A stretch of 64,000 bases of DNA, from NCBI GenBank assembly GCA_009784375.1, contig WRBV01000004.1, forward strand, positions 33,665 to 97,664, written 5' to 3'. This stretch comes from Bacillota bacterium (GTDB lineage: Bacteria; Bacillota; Clostridia; Christensenellales; UBA1242). Shown one piece after another: positions 24,346-34,200 of this stretch. Below the pieces are notes generated by a model, which was not told the origin of the DNA, searched no databases, and saw nothing but the letters and a program-made list of their open reading frames with translations. The position numbers and the translations under genes are program-made. The stretch's first letter is position 1. Each line of letters opens with the position of its first letter.

Positions 24346-26129
24346 TGCTCGTTCCTTTTGTATTTAAGACTTCTTATCTTTTTACTCAGCTCTCCAAGTT
24401 CACGATTAATCTTTTCTCGTTCTTCTGTGTTTTTCTCTTGTGAATATGATTGCATTAATCGACTTCTCATCAATTCAAGTCCAGCACTTTCAAGTCTTGC
24501 AAGATGAATCTCGAATTCACTTTTTATGTCCAGAGTATTATTGAAATTCCAATCAAGAAGATGATTTATTTGGGCAAGTTCGTCTTCTTCCAACTCATCA
24601 AAAATATCTCCAAGCTTCCATTTCTTATTATCCCTTTTTTTGTCATAGATTATTTGTGATATGCGTTTGTAAAGATTATTCTGGATATGTTCAAGCTCGC
24701 TTGCCTCCACCTTGTCATGAAGAATACAAGCCATTACAAAGTCAAGACTTTGTGCGTTTCCGTCTTTGACAGGCGGAAGATGTACTTGGTTAACAATAGA
24801 TTCTGCAGGCTTTGCCTTGTTGCCTGCTTTGTTTAAATCGTTTCGAAGTCCATCAATCGAGATGCCAGATATTCTTGATACTTTTGGCAAATATAACTCG
24901 ATTTCACTTGTTTTGTCAAGTGGTTTTAAAATTTCAAGTGCCTTTTTTAAATATTCCGCTTTGCCAAGATTGTCGTTCAAATTCGAGTATTCTTCCAAAA
25001 CGTCCAATTTGTAATCAATTAATGGTTTTGCCTCTTCGATTAATTTGTGAAATGCACCTACCCCGTTTTCTTTTACAAAAGAATCTGGATCAACATCGTG
25101 CGGTAATGATATAACACGAACTTTTGTACCTTCTTCTTTTTCCAATATATCAAGCGACCGAAGTGCGGCTCGCCTTCCTGATTCATCACCATCAAAACAA
25201 AGATAAATATTGGGCGAGAATCTTTTAAAAATTTTGGCATGAAACGGTGTAAGTGCGGTACCCATACACGCAACTGTGTTATGGAATCCTTCACCTACCA
25301 AAGATATTACGTCAACGTTTCCCTCGACAACGATAAGTTTGTCGACAACATTCGACAATTTATTCTTTTTTAATACATCAACACCATATACGATGTTTGA
25401 TTTGTCGAATACCATTGTCTGGGCCGTGTTACGATACTTTGCTATGTTTTTATCGTTTGATAATGTTCTTCCAGTAAAACCAATACACGAACCATAAATA
25501 TCAAATATGGCAAAAGTAATTCGTTCAGCCATCGCATCATAAACTTTTCCTTTGTCGCTTGATGCTGCTACCCCGCTGTCTACTATGTCTTGGTCTTTGT
25601 AGCCCTTTTTGCGAAGATAGCTTACAATCTCGTCCCAATCATGACTTGCACCAATATTAAACGTCTTTATTAATTCATCTGTGATGCCACGGTTGTGAAG
25701 ATATTCTAGTTTATGTTTGCTCTTTTCAAGGTAAAGATTTTTGCAATAGAACTCGCGTACTGATTCAAGTATTTCCAGAATTACTTCTTTCTTTTTTTTG
25801 TTTTGCAAATATTTCGCATCAACCTTTATCTCGGGAAGTTCAAGGTTTGCCCACTTGGCAAGTAATTCAATTGCACCAATATAGTCGGTGCTTTCAAGTT
25901 GTTTAACCAAACCAATAACATTGCCGCCAGCATGACATCCAAAGCAATAATAAAATTGTTGGTTTTCATTAATAGAAAAGCTTGGGGTTTTTTCATGATG
26001 AAAAGGACAAAGCCCCCAATGTTGTCGTCCCTGTGCCTTCAAAGTCATATAACGTGATGCCACTTGGACTATGTTATTACTAAGCTTTACCTGTTCAATA
26101 AAGTCAGGCGGAAGTGGTCGTTTTGACAT
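24342..26129 (-). CDS. dnaG: DNA primase
   Basis: 595 residues from ATG 26129 ([15 protein letters not shown]). CHC2 zinc finger [11 protein letters not shown] ... [10 protein letters not shown] near 38-65, TOPRIM domain with [11 protein letters not shown] near 262 and [12 protein letters not shown] near 308, and a C-terminal DnaB-interaction region. The longer frame (start 26156) is rejected because TATAAT lies only 7 nt before ATG 26129, inside the extension; no Shine-Dalgarno exists, so the dnaG-rpoD transcript should be leaderless. Overlap with rpoD by 4 nt indicates translational coupling. Confidence 0.95.
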   Translation of the reverse strand: MSKRPLPPDFIEQVKLSNNIVQVASRYMTLKAQGRQHWGLCPFHHEKTPSFSINENQQFYYCFGCHAGGNVIGLVKQLESTDYIGAIELLAKWANLELPEIKVDAKYLQNKKKKEVILEILESVREFYCKNLYLEKSKHKLEYLHNRGITDELIKTFNIGASHDWDEIVSYLRKKGYKDQDIVDSGVAASSDKGKVYDAMAERITFAIFDIYGSCIGFTGRTLSNDKNIAKYRNTAQTMVFDKSNIVYGVDVLKKNKLSNVVDKLIVVEGNVDVISLVGEGFHNTVACMGTALTPFHAKIFKRFSPNIYLCFDGDESGRRAALRSLDILEKEEGTKVRVISLPHDVDPDSFVKENGVGAFHKLIEEAKPLIDYKLDVLEEYSNLNDNLGKAEYLKKALEILKPLDKTSEIELYLPKVSRISGISIDGLRNDLNKAGNKAKPAESIVNQVHLPPVKDGNAQSLDFVMACILHDKVEASELEHIQNNLYKRISQIIYDKKRDNKKWKLGDIFDELEEDELAQINHLLDWNFNNTLDIKSEFEIHLARLESAGLELMRSRLMQSYSQEKNTEEREKINRELGELSKKIRSLKYKRNEQ

Positions 26130-26162
26130 ACCGCGGATTATATCATACTTCTGCAAAAAATG

Positions 26163-26510
26163 CTAGTTTTTTTCGATAATGACAACTGCGACTGCTGTGT
26201 CTTTTGTGTGGCTTATGCTAAGTGTTGAATACTTGATTTTTTCACCAAGCTCGGCATCTTGTATATTTAAAAACGGTGCACCTTGTTCTGTATGTTTGAT
26301 TTCGATTAAATTTAATTTTGAATGCATTACACCAGTTCCAAGTGCCTTGAAAAACGCCTCTTTTGCGGCATACAGACCCGCAATTGTCTGGGGTGCATTA
26401 TTCTTGGATATTATATATTCGCGCTCTGAAGCCGAGAAAATGCGCTCTAAATGTGCATTTGATAATTGTTTCATTCTTTTTACATCTTGTATGTCTATGC
26501 CGATTTGCAT
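26163..26510 (-). CDS. acpS: Holo-[acyl-carrier-protein] synthase
   Basis: 115-residue phosphopantetheinyl transferase that activates acyl carrier protein for fatty acid synthesis. MQIGIDIQDVKRM at the N-terminus (Mg-binding Asp), AGLYAAKEAFFKALGTG near 45-60, and LSISHTKDTAVA near 98 are the family motifs. The ATG overlaps the end of recX (stop at 26512-26514), and the ribosome site GGGGAG lies in the recX tail, so the two are coupled. Confidence 0.94.
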   Translation of the reverse strand: MQIGIDIQDVKRMKQLSNAHLERIFSASEREYIISKNNAPQTIAGLYAAKEAFFKALGTGVMHSKLNLIEIKHTEQGAPFLNIQDAELGEKIKYSTLSISHTKDTAVAVVIIEKN

Positions 26511-26511
26511 T

Positions 26512-27306
26512 TTATCTCCCCTCGGTACCTAATATATCATCGCGTAATTTTTTTAATTCTTGTTTAAGTTCTTTTTTGCGCGTTCTTGCTTCTTCTTTGG
26601 CTTTGCGTAATTCCTGCCATTTGGTTTGATATCTGTCAAGTTTATCAATATCAAGCTCTTGTTGTTTTTTATATTCATCGGCAACCGAACTTACAAGTTC
26701 GTAATCAAATCCCTTGCTTGCCAAATGGCGATAGAGTTTTTGAACTGTTTTCGCATCGCGACCTTTGTTTCGCATATATTTTTCGGCGACACGGTTACAA
26801 AGTTCTTCTTGACTTTCTTCTTCTACGATTTCTTCGATAGATTGTTCAATTAACTCTTTATTTATACCACGGCTGAATAATTTATTTCTTATTGAACCAA
26901 CACCAAGTTTACCACTCTTCTGTTCGGTGAACATTTTTGCGTATGCCTCGTCATTGATATAATTCATAGTTCGAAGACGTGCGATGACTCGGGCAACCGT
27001 TTCTGGGCTTGCATCTTTTTTATAAAGGTATTGTGTTATTTCACGCTCGGTTCTTGGGCTTCGGAGAATATAACCAAGTGCCTTGATATAAAGATCATTT
27101 TCACCAGTACTTGCAAGCAGATTTGATAATTCGGAATCGGTCAATTCTCTTCCGACAACAATATTGTAACGAATAACATCATCAAGACTTATTCCACAAA
27201 AAAATTCGTTATTAACATAGACGTTAAGTCGTTCTTTGTTGGATTTTTGTACTTCAAGTGATGTAATTTTACTAGTCGAATCAAGTACATCTTGCAATAT
27301 ATCCAT
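26512..27306 (-). CDS. recX: Regulatory protein RecX
   Basis: 264 residues from ATG 27306, chosen because AGGAGGGGG lies immediately upstream; the longer frame adds a spurious hydrophobic stretch. RecX modulates RecA filaments. It has the helical repeats typical of the family, with ALGYILRSPRTEREITQYLYKK near 85-105, YINDEAYAKMF near 130, and GKLGVGSIRNKLFSRGI near 145. recA is not in the window. The C-terminus from about 225 is a charged coiled-coil extension (KAKEEARTRKKELKQELKK). First gene of recX-acpS. Confidence 0.85.
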   Translation of the reverse strand: MDILQDVLDSTSKITSLEVQKSNKERLNVYVNNEFFCGISLDDVIRYNIVVGRELTDSELSNLLASTGENDLYIKALGYILRSPRTEREITQYLYKKDASPETVARVIARLRTMNYINDEAYAKMFTEQKSGKLGVGSIRNKLFSRGINKELIEQSIEEIVEEESQEELCNRVAEKYMRNKGRDAKTVQKLYRHLASKGFDYELVSSVADEYKKQQELDIDKLDRYQTKWQELRKAKEEARTRKKELKQELKKLRDDILGTEGR

Positions 27307-27370
27307 GCCCCCTCCTACCAATTTAATAGTATCACATATTTCTGGAAAAGTAAATAAAGCACATATCCAA

Positions 27371-27394
27371 AGAAAAAGCACCATAGTGGTGCTT
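27371..27394 (-). terminator. Intrinsic terminator of the DUF1828-like gene
   Basis: AAAGCACCA / TGGTGCTTT stem with 3-nt loop; T-run on the minus strand. Confidence 0.8.
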
Positions 27395-27398
27395 TATA

Positions 27399-27767
27399 TT
27401 AGACATAAAAGATTTTCATATTAAGCATAAACGAGATTGCTTGGACAAGATAACTTAATTTAATGTGAACATCCTTTGGGGTGCAATCAATTTGGAATGC
27501 ATTACCAACCTTTTTGCAACCGTATTGGCGAAGTATAGCAACAAGGTTTTTGATAACATCTGGCTCGCCAAGTTCAAATATCTTATCAAGTTCCTCAAGA
27601 GTTGCACCTTCGTCACTTAACGCAAATCCACCGTTCGGAGTCGGAACCATGAATATTTCATACATTCCGCCTTCAATCTTGTACATAGGAAATCCAATTG
27701 CGTAACGACCATCATTCATGTCCATTACTTTGATTTTCTTTTTGAAGAATTCTTCTAATTGTTGCAT
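27399..27767 (-). CDS. DUF1828-like protein
   Basis: 122 residues. Near residues 30-60 it reads YEIFMVPTPNGGFALSDEGATLEEL, which resembles the DUF1828 signature (two strands ending in LTDDGYT.). Such proteins occur next to restriction or phage genes, but here it is a lone gene between recX and a nucleoside phosphorylase, so no role follows. ATG 27767 has GAGGTG just upstream; GTG 27773 is possible but overlaps that site. It has its own terminator. Confidence 0.6.
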   Translation of the reverse strand: MQQLEEFFKKKIKVMDMNDGRYAIGFPMYKIEGGMYEIFMVPTPNGGFALSDEGATLEELDKIFELGEPDVIKNLVAILRQYGCKKVGNAFQIDCTPKDVHIKLSYLVQAISFMLNMKIFYV

Positions 27768-27840
27768 ATCCACCTCGTTTTTTAATTAATAAATTCTAGC
27801 ATAATACTATATATTTATCAAGTCTTTTATAAAAATTGCA

Positions 27841-28623
27841 TTAAAGTTTCATCAAACACTTGACAGCCATGTCAAACAAGTATGTACGTTTTTCTGTTCT
27901 TGAATGCCAATCACGATAGTCCCACCCATCTTTTTTAACATGGTCAGCCGCATATAATAATTGTCCACATAATAGTTTTTTGTGTTCAGCCACCGCAAGA
28001 AATGCACTACATTCCATTTCAACAACATGACATCCCTCTTGTTTGCGAAGTTCAAGCTTATCTTGTGTCTCGCGGAAAATAGCATCGGTTGTCCATGTTT
28101 TAACTTTCGTATAGCTGGCACCTTCTTCGATCAATGTTTCAATTATTTTTCTTACAACATTTGGATTCATTTTAACTTCACGTGCGGGCGGCAAGTAATG
28201 GTAACTTGTTCCCTCATCACGGACTGCAGATGTCGGTACAAGCACAAAGTCTTGAGTTTTTTCATCATCAAGTGTACCTGCTCCACCGCATACCATAAAT
28301 TTCTTCACGCCTTGTGCTGCCAAGATTTCAATCATACGTGCAGCTTGAGGTGCACCTACTGGCATTGGCATTACATAGATGAATTCATCTCCGACTTTCA
28401 TTTCGTAAACACGAGGTCTGTAACCCTCGGTTCTCATACGAAATACTTGATTGATTTTAAGATCTCGTTCCAAAACATCAACAACGTCCGAAAAGTATGT
28501 GAAAACACATCGACGAACGGCTTTTCTCTTCTCTCTGAAAAACATTTCATATTGCTTTGGCTGGACAATCGGTTGTGATTTTGGGTCATATTCAAGAATT
28601 GGGAATTGTTCTTTTTTTACCAT
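27841..28623 (-). CDS. Nucleoside phosphorylase (PNP/UDP family)
   Basis: 260 residues. Family signs: YVMPMPVGAPQAARMIEIL near 82-100, VKKFMVCGGAGTL near 105, and GCHVVEMECSAFLAVAEHK near 195-210, where MECSA contains the substrate-binding Met-Glu typical of purine and uridine phosphorylases. These enzymes salvage nucleosides by phosphorolysis; uridine phosphorylase-like is my best guess. AAAAGGAAAA precedes the ATG, and a promoter lies in the gap shared with the divergent ylbJ-like gene. Confidence 0.85.
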   Translation of the reverse strand: MVKKEQFPILEYDPKSQPIVQPKQYEMFFREKRKAVRRCVFTYFSDVVDVLERDLKINQVFRMRTEGYRPRVYEMKVGDEFIYVMPMPVGAPQAARMIEILAAQGVKKFMVCGGAGTLDDEKTQDFVLVPTSAVRDEGTSYHYLPPAREVKMNPNVVRKIIETLIEEGASYTKVKTWTTDAIFRETQDKLELRKQEGCHVVEMECSAFLAVAEHKKLLCGQLLYAADHVKKDGWDYRDWHSRTEKRTYLFDMAVKCLMKL

Positions 28624-28648
28624 ACTATTTTTTCCTTTTCAATTTCTT

Positions 28649-28677
28649 AATATAGCATTTTTATAAAAACAAAGCAA
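28649..28677 (-). promoter_or_regulatory. Promoter of the nucleoside phosphorylase gene
   Basis: Minus strand TTGCTT (28672-28677), 17-bp spacer, TATATT (28649-28654). Confidence 0.65.
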
Positions 28678-28689
28678 TAAGTTGTTAGT

Positions 28690-29619
28690 ATGAAGAAGAT
28701 ATTGGTAACAACTATTTGTGTTCTTTTTTTGTTATTTATGTTTATTGATGTTACCGCATTCGTTGACGCTGGGCGTCGCGGATTTTCGTTATTTACTTCT
28801 TCTGTTCTGCCAGTATTATTTCCATTTTTTTTTATAACAAGTTTCATGATAGAAAGCGGAATCTTTTCAAAAAGCCCCCGATTTATAAGCAAAGCTATGC
28901 AAAGAATTTATAAAGTCGATGGCAAGGTCGCACCCGTTTTCATTCTTGGTCTTGTTGCCGGCTATCCAACAAGTGCAAGAATGTTATCCGAACTTGTCAA
29001 CCAAGGCGAAATTTCAAAACAAGATGCAATTCGTGCGTCAACATTCACAAGTATTACAAGCCCAATTTTTATAATTGCAACAGTCGGGGCAAGTCTGTAC
29101 TCGGATGTTCGGTTTGGAGTACTTGTCTTCGCCGCAATAGCAATCGGAGCATTAATCAATGGATTTTTATATCGCAGCATCAAGTTCAAGACAACCGATA
29201 CTACCGTAAATCTCGATAATAAAGCAGAGCAAAAAAGCACAAGTGATGCATTGATGTCATCTTTACAAAGTTCAATACAAGCCATAATGATGGTGGGCGG
29301 ACTTGTAGTGTTGTTTTTTATATTGGGCAGCCAAATTGATACTATACTTAATCTATCACATATAGCAGACATAGTTCTCTCATCTATACTCGAAATGACG
29401 CGCGGAATATTTCTTGCATCATCTTATCCTAATCTTACAACTATGCTCCACCTTGTAATGGCAACCGCGATTTTGTCTTTTGGCGGATTATGTATCGGGA
29501 TGCAAGGATTTTTGTTTTTTAAGAAATTCGGTATGCCATTTTGGTTTTATTTGTTGTATAAATTTTCCCATATGATCTTGTCGATAGGCATTGTGATGTT
29601 ACTTGCCCTTGTATTCTAG
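28690..29619 (+). CDS. YlbJ-like membrane protein with Gate domains
   Basis: 309 residues, about eight hydrophobic segments. FILGLVAGYPTSARMLSELVNQGEISKQDA near 80-110 and TSITSPIFIIATVGAS near 118 match YlbJ, a sporulation-stage integral membrane protein of Bacillus, and more widely the nucleoside-recognition (Gate) transport fold. A role in sporulation is possible but cannot be concluded from one gene. Its last 21 nt overlap the end of the convergent rsmD gene. No Shine-Dalgarno is obvious. Confidence 0.75.
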   Translation: MKKILVTTICVLFLLFMFIDVTAFVDAGRRGFSLFTSSVLPVLFPFFFITSFMIESGIFSKSPRFISKAMQRIYKVDGKVAPVFILGLVAGYPTSARMLSELVNQGEISKQDAIRASTFTSITSPIFIIATVGASLYSDVRFGVLVFAAIAIGALINGFLYRSIKFKTTDTTVNLDNKAEQKSTSDALMSSLQSSIQAIMMVGGLVVLFFILGSQIDTILNLSHIADIVLSSILEMTRGIFLASSYPNLTTMLHLVMATAILSFGGLCIGMQGFLFFKKFGMPFWFYLLYKFSHMILSIGIVMLLALVF

Positions 29620-30156
29620 AATATAGACATTCGTACGTCCATATTTCTTGTACTTAATATTAAATATATCTATATTTAGATTTGGATTATTCTCACACTC
29701 AAGCATTACAATTGCACCTTTGTCAAGCATGTCGAAATTTGTAATATAATCTATGGCAATCTCACCAAAGTTTGAATCATATGGTGGATCAAGAAATACA
29801 AGAGAAAACTTTTCACGTTTTCCCTCTTTGATTTGGCTTTTCAGATTTTCAAGTAATTGCATATAGTCCAAATTAAAAATTTCAAGGTTATTCCCTAGCC
29901 CTTTTGTATTTTGTTTAACTATCTCGAGTGCAACTTTGTCAACATCGTTTATGATCACATGTTTTGCACCACGACTCAAACATTCACATGAAAATGCTCC
30001 GCTTCCAGCAAAAAGGTCAAGAACAATTCCCCCCTTTACTTTGACACCAACAAGATTGAATACATTCTCACGAACTCTATTAGTGGTTGACCGTGTTGTC
30101 TGGTTTGATAGAGGTGCCAATTTTTTTCCTCTGAACTTGCCACTTATTATTTGCAT
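29599..30156 (-). CDS. rsmD: 16S rRNA (guanine-966-N2)-methyltransferase
   Basis: 185 residues from ATG 30156 (MQIISGKFRGKKL, the usual RsmD opening). Rossmann-fold motif I VLDLFAGSGAFSCE near 47 and the catalytic FLDPPYDS near 132 are typical of N6/N2-methyltransferases acting on rRNA. The longer frame runs through the alr gene and is rejected. TATATT lies 5 nt before the ATG and there is no Shine-Dalgarno, so it should be leaderless. Its usual partner coaD is not adjacent. The start faces that of alr across only 13 bp. Confidence 0.92.
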   Translation of the reverse strand: MQIISGKFRGKKLAPLSNQTTRSTTNRVRENVFNLVGVKVKGGIVLDLFAGSGAFSCECLSRGAKHVIINDVDKVALEIVKQNTKGLGNNLEIFNLDYMQLLENLKSQIKEGKREKFSLVFLDPPYDSNFGEIAIDYITNFDMLDKGAIVMLECENNPNLNIDIFNIKYKKYGRTNVYILEYKGK

Positions 30157-30169
30157 AGATAAATATAAC
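30157..30169. promoter_or_regulatory. 13-bp divergent start region between rsmD and alr
   Basis: The whole intergenic DNA is an AT-rich 13-mer (30157-30169). Leftward, TATATT (30163-30168 read on the minus strand) is 5 nt from the rsmD ATG. Rightward, GATAAA or TATAAC could serve alr. The -35 boxes of each promoter must lie inside the other gene's coding sequence. Confidence 0.55.
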
Positions 30170-31228
30170 ATGATTATCGCTGAAATTAATCTTAAAATTA
30201 TACGTGAAAATATCCGAACACTTCGGAAAAGACTTAGCAAAAATGTTAAAATATGTGCGGTCGTAAAGGCGAATGCATATAGTCTTGGAGATGTCCCGAT
30301 TTCTCGTGCAATAGAACGTGATGTTGCCATGTTTGCAGTTGCACATTTGTCAGAGGCAAAACGACTGCGTGAAAATGAAATTGCTTTACCTATACTATTA
30401 TTCGGTGTATGTGAAGATTATAAAGAGGCGCTGAGACTGGGGTTGATCACAAGTATTAATTCTGTCGCCGAAATTCGTGAACTTGCGAAAGCAACCAAAT
30501 CACAAAATTCACAAGCAGTATGCCATATAAAGGTGAATACAGGACTGAACAGATATGGCATAACAACAATGTGGCAACTTCGCAAGATAATCGAAATTGC
30601 AATCGAAAATGGCATTACTGTAGAAGGACTTTATACTCATTTTGCTTTCGAGGAAGATAATCTGGACAGAGTTGATAAACAACTTGAACGATTCAAGCCA
30701 TTCCGAAAACTTTATAAGAAATACTTTCCAAAAGGAATTATACATGCGGCTTGTGCTGGTACCGCTCATTATCATCCAGCACAATTTGATATGGTGCGTG
30801 TCGGTAAAAATCTTTATGGAGGTTACCACGGCTATAAAACGGCAATCACTATACGTGCAAAAATTGTTGCCGTTCAAAACATTAAAAAAGGTGAAATTGT
30901 TGGATACGGTGGCACTTTTATCGCAAAAAACAATATGCGAGTCGGCATTATAAATTGTGGTTATGCAGACATCGCCCACACCAGCATGAGCAATAATGGT
31001 TATGTGCTTGTGAATAATAAACCATGTAAAATACTAGGAAGAATTTGCATGGATTCATTCATGATTGATGCAAGCGAAATAGACAACGCGATTGGCAAAG
31101 AAGTCCTGATAATTGCAGATAAAGACCCAATAACGTTAGTTGAAGTTGTTACAACAAACAAGCTTGTGACTTGTGATTTACTTTGTGGATTTAATTTCAA
31201 TAGAGCAAAATTGATTTATAAAAAATAG
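30170..31228 (+). CDS. alr: Alanine racemase
   Basis: 352 residues from ATG 30170 (MIIAEINLKIIRENI). PLP enzyme making D-alanine for peptidoglycan. Catalytic Lys in ICAVVKANAYSLG near 35, HIKVNTGLNRYGI near 122 and IINCGYADIAHTS near 265 with the second catalytic Tyr, plus GRICMDSFMID near 292. Slightly shorter than the usual 365-385. No Shine-Dalgarno is possible because the rsmD start codon lies 13 bp away. A strong terminator follows. Confidence 0.95.
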   Translation: MIIAEINLKIIRENIRTLRKRLSKNVKICAVVKANAYSLGDVPISRAIERDVAMFAVAHLSEAKRLRENEIALPILLFGVCEDYKEALRLGLITSINSVAEIRELAKATKSQNSQAVCHIKVNTGLNRYGITTMWQLRKIIEIAIENGITVEGLYTHFAFEEDNLDRVDKQLERFKPFRKLYKKYFPKGIIHAACAGTAHYHPAQFDMVRVGKNLYGGYHGYKTAITIRAKIVAVQNIKKGEIVGYGGTFIAKNNMRVGIINCGYADIAHTSMSNNGYVLVNNKPCKILGRICMDSFMIDASEIDNAIGKEVLIIADKDPITLVEVVTTNKLVTCDLLCGFNFNRAKLIYKK

Positions 31229-31257
31229 AAAAAGGCTCTGAATTCAGAGCCTTTTTT
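31229..31257. terminator. Bidirectional terminator between alr and giant gene
   Basis: Near-perfect palindrome: AAAAAGGCTCTG / CAGAGCCTTTTTT around AATT, with A-run left and T-run right. Confidence 0.9.
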
Positions 31258-31260
31258 AAA

Positions 31261-34200
31261 TTACGAAGCACTCATTGCGGTTGTTGTAAAGTAAAGTGAT
31301 TGTTCTGGGAATGCTGTTCTCCATGTTTGAATGTTTTGCGTTCCGTTCGAGACACCCATAAGAGAATGTATTCCAGTACCTCGGTTTGTTATTGTATTCA
31401 ACAATATTCTTGCAACTGGCATTTTGTCGAATGGGTTGATTGCCGCGTTACTTCCACGAAGTGCAACTGGAGTTGCATGATCCATATAAACCATAGCAAG
31501 TCTTGACATACCAGCGAACACACCATGTCCAAGAGTTATCGGACCACCAGTTCTGCCATCCACAAAGTCGATTGTACTTGGAATGAAGATGTTACGCAAG
31601 TGTCTGTGGTGACTGAACGCGCCGTCTGCTACGTGTCCAATGACCCAGTCTGAATGATCTGTGTCTGGAGTTGGGTCTCCACCACGCATATGTGCCAAGT
31701 TAAGGTTTGCGTTGGTATTGCCTGGTGCATATACAACAAGGGTTAATCTGTCTGGACGAGTAAACTCACGTAACATAAGGTTACCCATAATCGCAACATA
31801 TCCAAACCTTGCGTTACCAACACCATGCCATACACCATCCCAAGGTAGCACAACAGTATTCTGGGTCTGGAAGTTAGCAATGTTTGTCTGGGTAAATGCA
31901 TGTGCACCTATGTGCGATACCGTTGTTGGAATTCTGAAAAAATTTGCCAAGTTTCTTGAACGCTCGAACGCACTTGCTCCAATTGTTGCAAGTCTTACTT
32001 GTGCATCAACGATTGGGTCTCCCTCGTTAAATCCGAGACTTACTGTGGTAAGTGCAAAGTTCTCAAGGAATGCACGTGTCCCGATAACAGTTGTATTAAC
32101 AGGCAGGCTCACAGCGGTAAGTCTGTAATTATATGCAAATGCATTATTGCCAATTACAAAATCACGAAGTGTTGCGGCATATGCTGATAATTGTGTATCA
32201 GGATCAATAAAGTTGTCCATGATTTGATCTACAGCAAATACAAGATTTGTTGCATTAGTACGCTCGAATGCCTGGTTGCCAATATTACGCATGAATTCAC
32301 CAATTCGGATTTCATTTGTAACTGTGTTCACAGATCCGTTTAATGGGTACCAGAATCCGCGGTTTGCAACATGTGTAACAGGTCTTACAAATCCTTGTGA
32401 ACCAAATTGAACAGCAGATGGAATGTGGATATTTGGTCCAATGTTCTCGCCACCTTCACGTCTTGCTGTAAGACCACGTACACCGCCTTCAAGTACAAAG
32501 TGGTCACCATTTGCAAGATATTCAATTCCAGTAGATGCTTGTTCGTAAAGTGCTGTGAATATTACTTGGTCTGCTCCAAGTGTAAATATTGGAATTTGTG
32601 TTTCGTGAATACTCTCTGCTGTACCAGTTGGCAGATATACATTCACTCCTTCATAAGCACTCCAGAATCTTGATGTCCACATACGAGCAAGATATGTATT
32701 AGGAAGCTCTTCGGCTGCCCATCCAACAAATCCATGACGAGTTCCACCAAAATTGAATATGTGTGATGAACCTGGGATAAAGATACGTGTACCTGGTGTT
32801 GCCATACGAGCATCAGTTACCAAGATTTCTTCGCCGATTGTATTGTCGTTGTTTGCAAGGAAGAATCGGAGCGAGTTTGTAAGGTTAATGTCTTCGAGAT
32901 TTGTTCCTGTTCCAATAAAGTCAACCAATACTTCTGCCCATTGTGCAACAAGAACTACTGTACCACCTTGTGTAAAGATGATTTGGTCGTTTGTTACAAG
33001 TCCAATTCTACGCATGTCACCTGGCATTACTATTTCGGTTGTGCCATATACTTGCCAACCGATGAATGCAAATCCAGTAAACTGAAACGCAGATGGCAAT
33101 GCAATAATCTCGAATTCGTTTCCGAATGTTTCGGCAAATGTTTCTTGATATTCAATCGCAGCAAGACCAGAGTTGTCTGTTGTACCACGGTTAAATATAA
33201 CATTTACATTACGTGTTACGAAACGGCTGTTACCGATTGAAAGGTCTTCGGATACTTGACCGTTGTTAAGAAGACGTGGCATTGCAGACGCAGCTTGATG
33301 CTGTGTTGCAAGTTCTGGTGTGTTTACAAAGATTGGGAAGCTGTTTCTTTGACCGTGTGGTCTTGTTGAAGCATTAAGTATTGTGGTATTAGCATTACCA
33401 GTTGCCTGGGTAATTGTCATACCATTTGTAAGTACAAGTTCTTCAACAATTCTCCAATCAAGGCTTTGTAACAAGTAACCGTCAATGTTAATCGCAGACA
33501 TTGTTGGTTGCATGTGAACCATAAAGTGTTCAAATACAAGTCCAGCTTGAGTACCGAGATAAATGTCGGCATTAATATGTAATATTCCAGTCGCCGCAAA
33601 GTCAAGGTTTGACAATGCGTACATGTTGACCTGTAACGGAGCATCTTCTGGAGTTTCAATTATCCATGCTCCAGTAATAGGTGCAGCAGCTGTGTGGAAA
33701 ATAATGTGGTCACGGTCACGTTCGGACATTGGGATTGTACCATCACCGAAGTAAAGCACTCTGTTATCTGTACCAGCCATGAACGCGCGGTTAGAGACCA
33801 ATGAATTATCGTTACCAAACGTAATTGTAGCAAGGTCAAAGTTGAAACCACTTAAGAACTCGTGGTGGAGGTCAAGACCAGCGTTATTTGGAAGTCTCAT
33901 AGTTGTTAGAGATGTGTGATAGAACGCACGACGCTCGATAGCACGCATTCCAGTTCCAGTAGGACGAATTGCGGTCTGTATCTCAGAGTTACGTAATTGA
34001 AGTGTAGTTACTTCTGAAACGTTTGAGAACGCGTATGTTCCAATGACAGACACTCCGCCAAAGATAGCTGCGTTTGTTCTTCCCGCCATTGTTCCTGCAT
34101 TTGGGAATGCAATCAACACACGTTCTGTACCAGCGATAAGGTCACCACTACTGTCATGTGTACGGCTGTAAAGAATACCCCATGTTCCTGCATCAAGCGA

